DNA of 37,962 nt from Clostridia bacterium (GTDB taxonomy: Bacteria > Bacillota > Clostridia > Oscillospirales > UBA644), in contig JAGAOU010000050.1 of NCBI GenBank assembly GCA_017623595.1, forward strand, positions 1 to 37,962. The letters run 5' to 3'. This document shows, in pieces, positions 7,001 to 14,415 of this stretch (its first letter is position 1; each line of letters begins with the position of its first letter). The translations under genes and the position numbers were made by a program. The notes beneath the pieces were generated by a model that saw only the letters and a program-made list of their open reading frames with translations, made no database searches and had not been told where the DNA came from.

Positions 7001-9031
7001 TCAAAGATCCTCCTGTTCGGCATCTGCCGAAGACTGATTTGATTTCAAGGGAAAGGTGATGGACGAGGCGAACTGATCCCCATCGATTTGGATGTCGAAT
7101 TCCGCACCCAGCTGTTCGGAGAAGCTTCGGGCAATAGCGAGCCCCAACCCACTGCCATCGCCGGTACGGGAGGGATCCCCCCGAACAAATTGCTCGGAGA
7201 TCTCCTCGGCGGTAAAATTCATTTCGTAGGAAGCGGTATTTTTCACCGTGACGGTAGCTTTCCCCTTCGAAGAAGAGAGAGAAACAAAGACACGGGTCCC
7301 TTCCAGCGAATATTTCAGCGCATTGTCCAGCATATTCTGCAAAATGCGGTAGATTTTGTTCCCGTTGGAGCAGATGGGAGCATGTCCTTCCCCCACAAGA
7401 CGCACTGTTTTCCCGGTCGCCGCAGCAGTGTCGGAAAGATCTGCAACCAGTTGACGGGCAAGGAGGAAGAGATCCAGATCCTCCATGGGAACATCCTCGG
7501 CGCCGCTGTTGGCCTTGGAAAGGGCAAACACGTCGGAGACAAGGTGATTCAAACGATTGGATTTCTCGGTAAGAATCCGTACATAGTCCCGCGCCTCATC
7601 GGAAAGCTCCACCTTGGACAGAAGATCCAAATAACCGATGATCGAGGTGAGGGGAGTGCGCAGGTCATGGGACACGTTGGTAATAAGGTTAACGCGGGAG
7701 CGCTCAGCGGAAATCTGACTTCGCAGGGTGTGATCAAAGCCGTCACCCACCGCTCGAAGCTGGGTTTCATATTCCGAGAACACATCGTCCGAGGGAATCG
7801 ACGCACGAAACGACAGATTCCCCTCCTGAAGGGCTGTAATGTGATCCAGCAGACGGTTCAGAGAATGAACATCCCGATAATTACCGAAGAAATAAAGGAT
7901 TGCCACTAAAATCACGGCAAGCAGAAGGAGAATTTGCAGAACAATCCAATACTGATTGACGGCGGTAAACACAAAGAATCCGATCAAAAGAACCTCAAGC
8001 CCGAAAAAGAGGATGGTGCGCAGGGCAAACAAAACCGAATAACGGTAACGGCGCAGATAGTGGCGATTGGCTCGTCCGCGCAGCGCAAGAAAGGGCTTGC
8101 GGCAGAACCAATAAAAGAAGGAGCCATTCACAAAGCGGGATTCCTTGCCCGCACGGATCAGTCCGAGAAGCGAATAAAGAAGCACCAGACAAAGCGCGGT
8201 AAACAGAGCAGCAAAGGCGATATAAACCGTTTTGTCGTCTCCCCGTCCGAAAAGGGCAAAAAAGTCACGCAACCACACCAGATAGGAGGGGTTAAGCACG
8301 GAAAACAACGCCACGGCGGCAATCACTGCGGCAAGAATCTTCAGTTCGGTAAACACATGATAGCGACGACTGTTTTCCGGAGAAGGCTTCATCCAGCTTG
8401 CGGCAAGAATCAAAAAGGCCATGGGAATGGCGGCAAGGAACAGAAAAACAATAAACAGAAGGGCTCGGTTTTTTGCCGTATCCCACAAGGTATACTGCTC
8501 ATTCAGCCAATCGGTATCGGGAACCAGAATAGCCCCCGCATCGCAGGAAAAGACGGAAAGAGACACGGTTTTGGTAAGATCATAGGGCTTCCAGGAATAG
8601 TCGTCATTACGGGAAAACCGTTCCGCCTGCGTGTGGGTGGTGTCCATCAGATAGCAGACCCCTTGGCGATAGACCGCCAAGGTTTTTGCATGGGAAAAGT
8701 CCAACCCTTCCAGCATAGGGATATCGGTCAGGCAGGTACCTCCCGCATAAAAATAATAGTGAAAAGCACCGTCCACCGCCGTTCCCTCCAAATCGATGGA
8801 AGAAACCTTGGAACCGTCATATACATCACGGGCCAGATCCTCCATCACCTCGGAGGCGCGCTGAAGACGGGCACTGTAGGCGTCGGTGTTACGAAAGTCG
8901 GTGTAGGTAAAAATCTCAGACATTCCCGCCCGATCGTTGGCATAAGCAAAACAGAGAGAAGACGCCGCAAGAAGGACAGCGGCAAAGATCAGAGCAAGCA
9001 CTCTGAGGGTGCGCGATTGAAATGCCTTCAT
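7001..9031 (-). CDS. Multi-pass sensor histidine kinase
   Basis: A 676-residue membrane kinase, ATG 9031 after AGGAGAGAGG. One membrane segment at 9-31 is followed by an exposed region of about 150 residues. Six or so further hydrophobic segments (190-212, 230-253, 268-292, 333-385) precede a HAMP-like linker (387-440). The dimerisation domain has NVSHDLRTP with phospho-acceptor His455. The ATPase domain has N-box QNMLDNALKYS and GDGSGLGLAIARSF. The usual DxGxG G1 box is replaced by a KNTASY stretch, a pattern I associate with a Clostridia subgroup of such kinases. It is 20 bases downstream of the response regulator and one base upstream of the epimerase gene. The signal is unknown. Confidence 0.9.
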   Translation of the reverse strand: MKAFQSRTLRVLALIFAAVLLAASSLCFAYANDRAGMSEIFTYTDFRNTDAYSARLQRASEVMEDLARDVYDGSKVSSIDLEGTAVDGAFHYYFYAGGTCLTDIPMLEGLDFSHAKTLAVYRQGVCYLMDTTHTQAERFSRNDDYSWKPYDLTKTVSLSVFSCDAGAILVPDTDWLNEQYTLWDTAKNRALLFIVFLFLAAIPMAFLILAASWMKPSPENSRRYHVFTELKILAAVIAAVALFSVLNPSYLVWLRDFFALFGRGDDKTVYIAFAALFTALCLVLLYSLLGLIRAGKESRFVNGSFFYWFCRKPFLALRGRANRHYLRRYRYSVLFALRTILFFGLEVLLIGFFVFTAVNQYWIVLQILLLLAVILVAILYFFGNYRDVHSLNRLLDHITALQEGNLSFRASIPSDDVFSEYETQLRAVGDGFDHTLRSQISAERSRVNLITNVSHDLRTPLTSIIGYLDLLSKVELSDEARDYVRILTEKSNRLNHLVSDVFALSKANSGAEDVPMEDLDLFLLARQLVADLSDTAAATGKTVRLVGEGHAPICSNGNKIYRILQNMLDNALKYSLEGTRVFVSLSSSKGKATVTVKNTASYEMNFTAEEISEQFVRGDPSRTGDGSGLGLAIARSFSEQLGAEFDIQIDGDQFASSITFPLKSNQSSADAEQEDL

Positions 9032-9051
9032 AAAATCCTCTCTCCTTTTTC

Positions 9052-9762
9052 TTATTTTTCCAGCTTATACCCGATGCCCCAGACCACCTTCAGATAACGG
9101 GGGTCCCGCGGATCGATCTCAATCTTTTCGCGAATCCGTCGGATGTGCACGGTAACGGTGTTTTCGGCGGCGTGGGGCTCCTCCTTCCATGCAGCCTTAT
9201 AAATCTCTTCGGCGGAATAGACCGTCCCGGGAGCCCGCATAAAGACCTCCATGATCCGATATTCCGTAGAGGTCAGCTTCACAGGGCGTTCGTCCACATA
9301 AAAGGTTTTTGTGGTCAAATCCATCCGAAGACCGCCCACCCGAAGACTGTTGCCGTCATCCCCGCCGTCGGAGGCGCCCAAGCGGAAATAGCGGCGCAGC
9401 TGCGACCCGACCCGAGCCAAAAGCTCCATAGGATTATAGGGCTTGGCAATATAATCATCCGCACCCACATTCAGACCGAGAATCTTATCGTTGTCCTCGG
9501 TTCGGGCAGAAAGAATGATAATGGGAATATTATTGTCCTTCCGAATGCGCATGACGGCGGAAAGCCCGTCCACGCGGGGCATCATCAGATCCATCAGGAT
9601 CAGATGCACCTTATTTTGGGAAAGCACCTCCAGCGCCTCCAGACCGTCATAGGCCTTCAGAACGGAATAGCCTTCCATTTCCAACAGTTTTGTAATGGCG
9701 GAAACGATTTCGGGATCGTCATCCACCACAAGCACGGTGGCGTTCAGCTTTTCGGAGCCCAT
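9052..9762 (-). CDS. OmpR/PhoB-family response regulator
   Basis: A 236-residue two-domain regulator. The receiver domain (about 8-125) has acidic pocket DDD (14-16), phospho-acceptor Asp58 in LMDLMMP, and Lys107 in IAKPYNP. The winged-helix DNA-binding domain (about 140-234) ends with the typical RRIREKIE and VWGIGYKLEK. First gene of the RR-HK-epimerase transcript, with a near-perfect promoter. Confidence 0.93.
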   Translation of the reverse strand: MGSEKLNATVLVVDDDPEIVSAITKLLEMEGYSVLKAYDGLEALEVLSQNKVHLILMDLMMPRVDGLSAVMRIRKDNNIPIIILSARTEDNDKILGLNVGADDYIAKPYNPMELLARVGSQLRRYFRLGASDGGDDGNSLRVGGLRMDLTTKTFYVDERPVKLTSTEYRIMEVFMRAPGTVYSAEEIYKAAWKEEPHAAENTVTVHIRRIREKIEIDPRDPRYLKVVWGIGYKLEK

Positions 9763-9794
9763 ACATCCTCCTTGATACGGTATTATACAATGTT

Positions 9795-9823
9795 ATTATA
9801 ACACATCCTGCGGCAGATGTCAA
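9795..9823 (-). promoter_or_regulatory. Promoter of the RR-HK-epimerase operon
   Basis: Minus strand TTGACA (9823-9818), 17-bp spacer, TATAAT (9800-9795): full consensus, about 33 bp before the response-regulator start. Confidence 0.85.
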
Positions 9824-9839
9824 GGATTTTCGGGGATTT

Positions 9840-10358
9840 TCAGTTGAGAAAAAGGGAAACCGCACGCGGAAGAGGCGTTGCGTGCTCGCACAGGAAGGTG
9901 CGATCCAACGAAGAGGTTCTTCCATACTCCAAAAGAGATAGAGAAAGTGACGCAAAACGTTCGGGAACCGTATCGTAAGAGTACCAAAGATAATACCTGT
10001 CGCCGTATACATAAGCCTCGGCACAGAGGGCAGGATCGGACACAAACACCCGACGGCAATCGAGAAGACCGTCCAGATCGAAGAATTCAATCACACGGGA
10101 AAAGGTTTCCCGAAGATCTTCCCCGGGATACGAAAAATACAATAACAGTTCCCCTGCCGCATTTTCCACCGCACGCACCGTCACATTCCCCGTCTCGGGC
10201 ATTCCCTCCCGAAGACAGACCAACACCGCCATATACTCACAAAAACGCCGCGTCCGAGGGTCGGCAAAGGACATGGTGGAATAATGCACCCCAAAAGCTT
10301 CCTGATCGGCACTGCTCAAGGTAACAAGAATCTCCCCTGTTGTTTTTTCCATTTTCAT
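9840..10358 (-). CDS. MecA-like adaptor protein
   Basis: A protein of about 172 residues, ATG 10358 after GGAGGAGGG. The N-terminal block (ILVTLSSADQEAFGVHYST, then FCEYMAVLV) resembles the start of MecA adaptors. The C-terminal half (VIEFFDLDGLL, AYVYGDRYYLWYSYD, LSLSLLEYGRTSSLDRTF) follows the MecA C-terminal domain, which docks on ClpC. MecA proteins deliver substrates to ClpCP and control competence or other regulators. The central acidic linker is shorter than in Bacillus MecA (about 218 residues). I infer the family from motif order, not an alignment. It is transcribed divergently from tsaD. Confidence 0.65.
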   Translation of the reverse strand: MKMEKTTGEILVTLSSADQEAFGVHYSTMSFADPRTRRFCEYMAVLVCLREGMPETGNVTVRAVENAAGELLLYFSYPGEDLRETFSRVIEFFDLDGLLDCRRVFVSDPALCAEAYVYGDRYYLWYSYDTVPERFASLSLSLLEYGRTSSLDRTFLCEHATPLPRAVSLFLN

Positions 10359-10386
10359 AAAAAACCCTCCTCCGAAACCGTATTCC

Positions 10387-10416
10387 ATTATATTTTCTTT
10401 GGTCAATTTCGGTCAA
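10387..10416 (-). promoter_or_regulatory. Promoter of the MecA-like gene
   Basis: Minus strand TTGACC (10416-10411), 18-bp spacer, TATAAT (10392-10387). It overlaps the upstream side of the tsaD promoter. Confidence 0.6.
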
Positions 10417-10420
10417 TGAC

Positions 10421-10449
10421 TTGACAAAGGGAAAAAATTATGTTATTAT
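10421..10449 (+). promoter_or_regulatory. Promoter of tsaD
   Basis: TTGACA (10421-10426), 17 bp, TATTAT (10444-10449), about 30 bp before the tsaD start codon. Confidence 0.8.
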
Positions 10450-10480
10450 TCTGTGGTAGAAACAAAACGAGGTTGATCAC

Positions 10481-11479
10481 ATGAAAATATTAGCCATTGA
10501 AAGCTCCTGCGACGAAACCGCCGCCGCCCTGGTGGAGGACGGACGGATTGTTCTGAGAAACGAAGTGGTTTCCCAGATTCCCATCCACGAACGGTACGGT
10601 GGGGTTGTACCCGAAATCGCATCCCGCTGCCATATTGAAGCTATTGAGCCCTTAGTTGAGCGCGCCCTCGGCGGAGAAACACCCGACGCGGTGGCCGTCA
10701 CCTATGCCCCCGGACTGATCGGTGCACTTCTTGTGGGAGTCAATTACGCAAAAAGTCTTGCATATACCTTAAATGTACCCCTGATCCCCGTCCATCACCT
10801 GCGGGGACATGTGGCCTCCAACTATCTGACCCATCCCGACCTGAAGCCCCCCTTCACCGCGTTGATCGCCTCGGGCGGACACAGCCATATTGTCCATGTC
10901 AAATCCTATACGGAATACGAAATTCTGGGAAAGACGCGGGACGATGCGGCAGGGGAAGCCTTCGACAAATCGGCACGAATCCTGGGCCTCGGGTACCCGG
11001 GCGGCCCCAAAATCCAAAAGGCGGCGGAAACGGGGAATCCCGATGCCATCGTCTTTCCGAAGGTTCATTTTAAGGATGCACCCTATGATTTCAGCTTTTC
11101 GGGCGTAAAGACTGCCGTGGTCAACTATGCGCACACCGCAAAGCAGCGGGGCGAAGAAATCAATGCGGCGGATCTTGCGGCGTCCTTCACAAAAGCGGTC
11201 TGTGGCGTACTGACCGAAAAGAGCGTTCTTGCGGCAAAGAACACCACGGGAAAGCTGGTGCTTGCGGGAGGAGTTTCCGCAAACAGAGACCTACGGTCCT
11301 ACATGGAAACAGCCTGCAAAGAGGAAGGAATTGAGCTTTATCTCCCCCGTCAGGATCTGTGCGGAGACAATGCAGCCATGATCGGCGCCCAAGCCTATTT
11401 TGAGCATTTGGCAGGTCACACCGCAGGAACCGACCTGAACGCCTACGCCACCATGGCGGTGGATCAGCCTCATTGGTAA
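10481..11479 (+). CDS. tsaD: tRNA N6-adenosine threonylcarbamoyltransferase TsaD
   Basis: A 332-residue protein of the universal Kae1/TsaD family, which transfers the threonylcarbamoyl group to A37 of ANN-decoding tRNAs with TsaB and TsaE. Visible signatures: IESSCDETAAA at residues 6-16, metal-binding His106 and His110 in HHLRGH, ASGGHSH, DDAAGEAFDK, GGVSANRDLR and DNAAMIG near the C terminus. Length is normal. The tsaB, tsaE and rimI genes that often accompany it are absent here, and it has its own promoter and terminator, so it appears monocistronic. Confidence 0.96.
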   Translation: MKILAIESSCDETAAALVEDGRIVLRNEVVSQIPIHERYGGVVPEIASRCHIEAIEPLVERALGGETPDAVAVTYAPGLIGALLVGVNYAKSLAYTLNVPLIPVHHLRGHVASNYLTHPDLKPPFTALIASGGHSHIVHVKSYTEYEILGKTRDDAAGEAFDKSARILGLGYPGGPKIQKAAETGNPDAIVFPKVHFKDAPYDFSFSGVKTAVVNYAHTAKQRGEEINAADLAASFTKAVCGVLTEKSVLAAKNTTGKLVLAGGVSANRDLRSYMETACKEEGIELYLPRQDLCGDNAAMIGAQAYFEHLAGHTAGTDLNAYATMAVDQPHW

Positions 11480-11520
11480 AAATACGAATACTTGTTCGAA
11501 AATTGTAAAACATAAGACAT

Positions 11521-11567
11521 AAAAAAGAGTTATAATAAGTATAAGACTTACTATAACTCTTTTTATT
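11521..11567 (+). terminator. Intrinsic terminator after tsaD
   Basis: A long A/T-rich stem (AAAAAGAGTTATA paired with TATAACTCTTTTT, plus an inner AAGT/ACTT helix) followed by ATTT. It ends only seven bases before the ribosome site of the next gene, so it may also shape that gene's leader. Confidence 0.8.
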
Positions 11568-11582
11568 TGACAGAGGAGAGAC

Positions 11583-11954
11583 ATGGCAGGATCGAGAAAT
11601 TATTCTTGTAAGAGATATGTGGAACGGGTCATTGAAGAATACCCCTATGAAAAATTTCAGAAAGCACTGGATCGGCTCAGCCGTATGCCTGTCTCCGATC
11701 CGCGGATCAACACCGATCGGATCTACCAGCGGATGATGTTCAATCGGGAAGCCATGGAAGCGGCCATGCGCCGTGCCCTATGGTATCCCTGCGGAGACAA
11801 GATCTATGAGCTTTTGCAGATGGTTTACTGGTCCAAGACCCATTCCGAGATCACCGCAGCATTGGAGCTGAATATTTTACCCCAGGATGCGGAAAGGCTG
11901 CTGCGCACCTTCCGCATTATCCTCTACGACGAGCTTGGACTGATTCTGCCCTGA
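11583..11954 (+). CDS. Hypothetical protein with possible C-terminal helix-turn-helix
   Basis: A 123-residue, Arg/Glu-rich helical protein, ATG 11583 after GAGGAGAG. I do not recognise the family. The C-terminal half (SKTHSEITAALELNILPQDA then LLRTFRIILYDELGL) has the spacing of a sigma-region-4-like or phage-RinA-like helix-turn-helix. No membrane segment or signal is seen. A strong terminator stem sits immediately before it and no clear promoter was found. It converges on the ParB-like gene with only two bases between the stop codons. Confidence 0.65.
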   Translation: MAGSRNYSCKRYVERVIEEYPYEKFQKALDRLSRMPVSDPRINTDRIYQRMMFNREAMEAAMRRALWYPCGDKIYELLQMVYWSKTHSEITAALELNILPQDAERLLRTFRIILYDELGLILP

Positions 11955-11956
11955 GC

Positions 11957-12748
11957 TTATTTTGCGATTTCAATGCGATAAATGATCTTCGACACATCCT
12001 CCGAGGTCTCGCAATGGGTCTGAAAGCCCGAATGCTTCATCAGATCCACGGTGCGATTTAAAGAATTGATGTAAAGTCTCAGATCGCGACAAAAGCCCTT
12101 GCAAAAGGAATCCTTTTTCTCGGATTTCTTTGGGGTCTCGTTTTTAAGCTTCTCAATGTACGCCTCCATCTGCGACACCCGATACCCTCGGGATACGGTC
12201 ACCTTCAGTACCTTACGGCGCAAACTCTCCCCTTCCACCGAAAGAAGGGCGCGGGCGTGCCGCTCGGTAAGTCCCTCGGAAACAATGATCTGACGCAAAT
12301 CCTCGGACAACTGCAAAAGCCTCAGTTTGTTTGCCACTGCTGATTGACTTTTGCCAAGCTTACGGGCCAACTGCTCCTGAGTCAGCCCGAGAAGCTCTGT
12401 CACGCGGCGCATTCCCTCCGCCTCCTCAAAGAAGCTCAGATTTTTGCGTTGAAGATTTTCGGAAAGGGCCAGCAATGCGGATTCGCCGCCATCCGAATCG
12501 GTAACAATACAGGGGACCTTTTCCAGCCCCAGGCGAAGGGCGGCCTGATAGCGACGCACCCCCGCAACAATTTCGTATTCCCCCTCCCCACAATAACGAA
12601 CTGTCAAAGGGTGGACGATCCCCACCTGTCGGATATTTTCGCACAATCCGTCAATGGCAGGATGATCGGCCTTTTCCCGTAGGGAGTGCTTGCCCCGCAG
12701 AAAGGCGGTAGGAATCTCTCGGTATATTTTTCCCGTAAAATGATACAT
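11957..12748 (-). CDS. ParB/Noc-family CTP-dependent DNA-binding protein
   Basis: A 263-residue ParB-superfamily protein. Visible: the N-terminal CTPase core with VRYCGEGEYEIVAG then GVRRYQAA at 63-70 (variant of GERRxRA), box ENLQRKNL at 97-104, and a helix-turn-helix at about 120-146 (LTQEQLARKLGKSQSAVANK). No parA lies beside it. A stand-alone ParB with a Lys-rich region and a C-terminal dimerisation segment resembles Noc, the nucleoid-occlusion paralogue of Firmicutes, more than chromosomal Spo0J, but I cannot separate them without a tree. ATG 12748 is preceded by AAGGAGG. Confidence 0.85.
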   Translation of the reverse strand: MYHFTGKIYREIPTAFLRGKHSLREKADHPAIDGLCENIRQVGIVHPLTVRYCGEGEYEIVAGVRRYQAALRLGLEKVPCIVTDSDGGESALLALSENLQRKNLSFFEEAEGMRRVTELLGLTQEQLARKLGKSQSAVANKLRLLQLSEDLRQIIVSEGLTERHARALLSVEGESLRRKVLKVTVSRGYRVSQMEAYIEKLKNETPKKSEKKDSFCKGFCRDLRLYINSLNRTVDLMKHSGFQTHCETSEDVSKIIYRIEIAK

Positions 12749-12960
12749 TTTTAACCTCCTTGATGTTTTCTGTGTCGTGTGTGTCGGTGTTGACGGTATT
12801 ATTATACTCCTCCGTCTCTGCGGATTTTAGCAAACGGTGCCTCTGCCCTTCCGCATCTTCCCTGCCCTCTCGACACAGGCATTGATTTCCCGCCTGACAT
12901 TTGGGCGAAGAAGAATGCTTTTCCCCGAAGGATGGAGGATAAAAATTTCACGGGGAAATC

Positions 12961-12989
12961 TTGACAAAATGCACAAAACATGCTATACT
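12961..12989 (+). promoter_or_regulatory. Promoter of the CDF exporter gene
   Basis: TTGACA (12961-12966), 17 bp, TATACT (12984-12989) with an extended TGC just before it; 22 bp before the start codon. Confidence 0.85.
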
Positions 12990-13011
12990 GTCGGAAGAAA
13001 GGAAGAGATCC

Positions 13012-14178
13012 ATGATTACATTTCTGGCAAAACGCCTTATTAAAAATCACAATGACTACAAAAATCCCGAGGTGCGGCAGAAATACGGCACTCTTTGCGG
13101 TATAATGGGAATTGCGCTGAACCTTATTTTGTTCTGCGGGAAATTGTTCGTCGGCCTTTTTTCCGGCTCCATCGCCGTCATGGCCGACGCCTTCAACAAC
13201 CTCTCCGATGCGGGATCCTCGGTGATCACTCTTGCCGGATTCCGTCTGGCGGGGCAAAAACCCGATCCTCAGCATCCCTTCGGCCACGGACGGTTCGAAT
13301 ACATTTCGGGGCTCATCGTTTCCATGTTGATCCTTTTGATGGGGTTCGAGTTGGCCAAAAGCTCCTTTGACAAGATCCTGAATCCTCAGGCCGTGGAATT
13401 CCGTCTGATTTCGGTGATTATTCTCGGAGTATCGGTGGCGGTCAAGATTTACATGGGGCTGTACAATCACAGTGTAGGGAAAAAGATTCGCTCCGCCGCC
13501 ATGATGGCAACCATGACCGATTCCCTCGGAGATGCTGTGGCCACCGTGGTGGTTCTCGCAACCATGATTTTATCCCACGCCACCTCTTTGGATTTGGACG
13601 GATATTGCGGAATTGCCGTGTCGGTGATGATCTTTGTTGCGGGCATCCGTTCGGTCAAAGAAACAGTCTCCCCCCTGCTGGGCCAGCCTCCCGAGGAGGA
13701 GTTTGTAAAGCAAATTGAAGAAACGGTGATGGCAGCCCCCACCGTTGCGGGGATTCACGATCTGATCGTCCACGATTACGGCCCCGGCAGAAAAATCATC
13801 TCCTTGCATGCAGAGGTACCCGCAAATGCGGACATCTGGCAGGCGCATGATACCATTGACAACATCGAAAGAACCATCGCCGAGGAAATGGGATGCATTG
13901 CCGTCATCCACATGGATCCGATTGTCACAGATGATGCACAAACCGTCCGTCTGAAGAAATCGGTGACAGAAACGGTGAAACAGATCCATCCAAAAATCAC
14001 CATTCACGATTTTCGTGCCGTCCCCGGCCCCACCCACACCAACGTGATCTTCGATGCGGTCCTCCCCTTTGACAGTAAGCTTTCCGAAGAAGAAGCAAAG
14101 GAAAAGATTTGCGCACTGATCGCAGAAACCCACGAGAAGACCAATGCGGTGGTGCAGATCGACCGAAGCTTTACATAA
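13012..14178 (+). CDS. Cation diffusion facilitator exporter, probably Mn2+
   Basis: A protein of about 388 residues. ATG 13012 follows AAGGAAGAG and lies downstream of the promoter; an in-frame upstream ATG at 12961 lies inside the -35 box and is rejected. Six membrane segments are followed by a cytoplasmic dimerisation domain (about 210-385, with IHDFRAVPGPTHTNVIFDAVLP). The TM2 metal motif reads NNLSD and the TM5 motif reads DSLGD, giving an Asn-Asp/Asp-Asp set. Zinc exporters usually have His in TM5; the N-D-D-D pattern is described for manganese CDFs such as MntE. HPFGHGRFEYI is the family signature. Single-gene unit. Confidence 0.88.
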   Translation: MITFLAKRLIKNHNDYKNPEVRQKYGTLCGIMGIALNLILFCGKLFVGLFSGSIAVMADAFNNLSDAGSSVITLAGFRLAGQKPDPQHPFGHGRFEYISGLIVSMLILLMGFELAKSSFDKILNPQAVEFRLISVIILGVSVAVKIYMGLYNHSVGKKIRSAAMMATMTDSLGDAVATVVVLATMILSHATSLDLDGYCGIAVSVMIFVAGIRSVKETVSPLLGQPPEEEFVKQIEETVMAAPTVAGIHDLIVHDYGPGRKIISLHAEVPANADIWQAHDTIDNIERTIAEEMGCIAVIHMDPIVTDDAQTVRLKKSVTETVKQIHPKITIHDFRAVPGPTHTNVIFDAVLPFDSKLSEEEAKEKICALIAETHEKTNAVVQIDRSFT

Positions 14179-14182
14179 CAGT

Positions 14183-14218
14183 AACGTCCTCCGAGAAATC
14201 TTTTCGGTGGACGTTTTT
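14183..14218 (+). terminator. Intrinsic terminator after CDF gene
   Basis: AACGTCC-T-CCGA paired with TCGG-T-GGACGTT, followed by a T run. Confidence 0.85.
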
Positions 14219-14358
14219 GTCATCATAACAGTACCAAGGGAAAGAAAAGTATCAGGAATTTAGCACCCTAAAAATGACGGAAGCAGAACAAAGAGGATTT
14301 TAAGCAACCTGCAATAGAATTAAGGGTTCAGGTACTTTACAATCAGAATAACTTAGTA

Positions 14359-14387
14359 TTGACAAAACATGGAAAATGTGATAAAAT
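14359..14387 (+). promoter_or_regulatory. Promoter of first GH78-like gene
   Basis: TTGACA (14359-14364), 17 bp, TAAAAT (14382-14387) with an extended TGA immediately upstream. Confidence 0.7.
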
Positions 14388-14415
14388 AAAAGAAATTGTG
14401 ACGGAGGCGGACACC

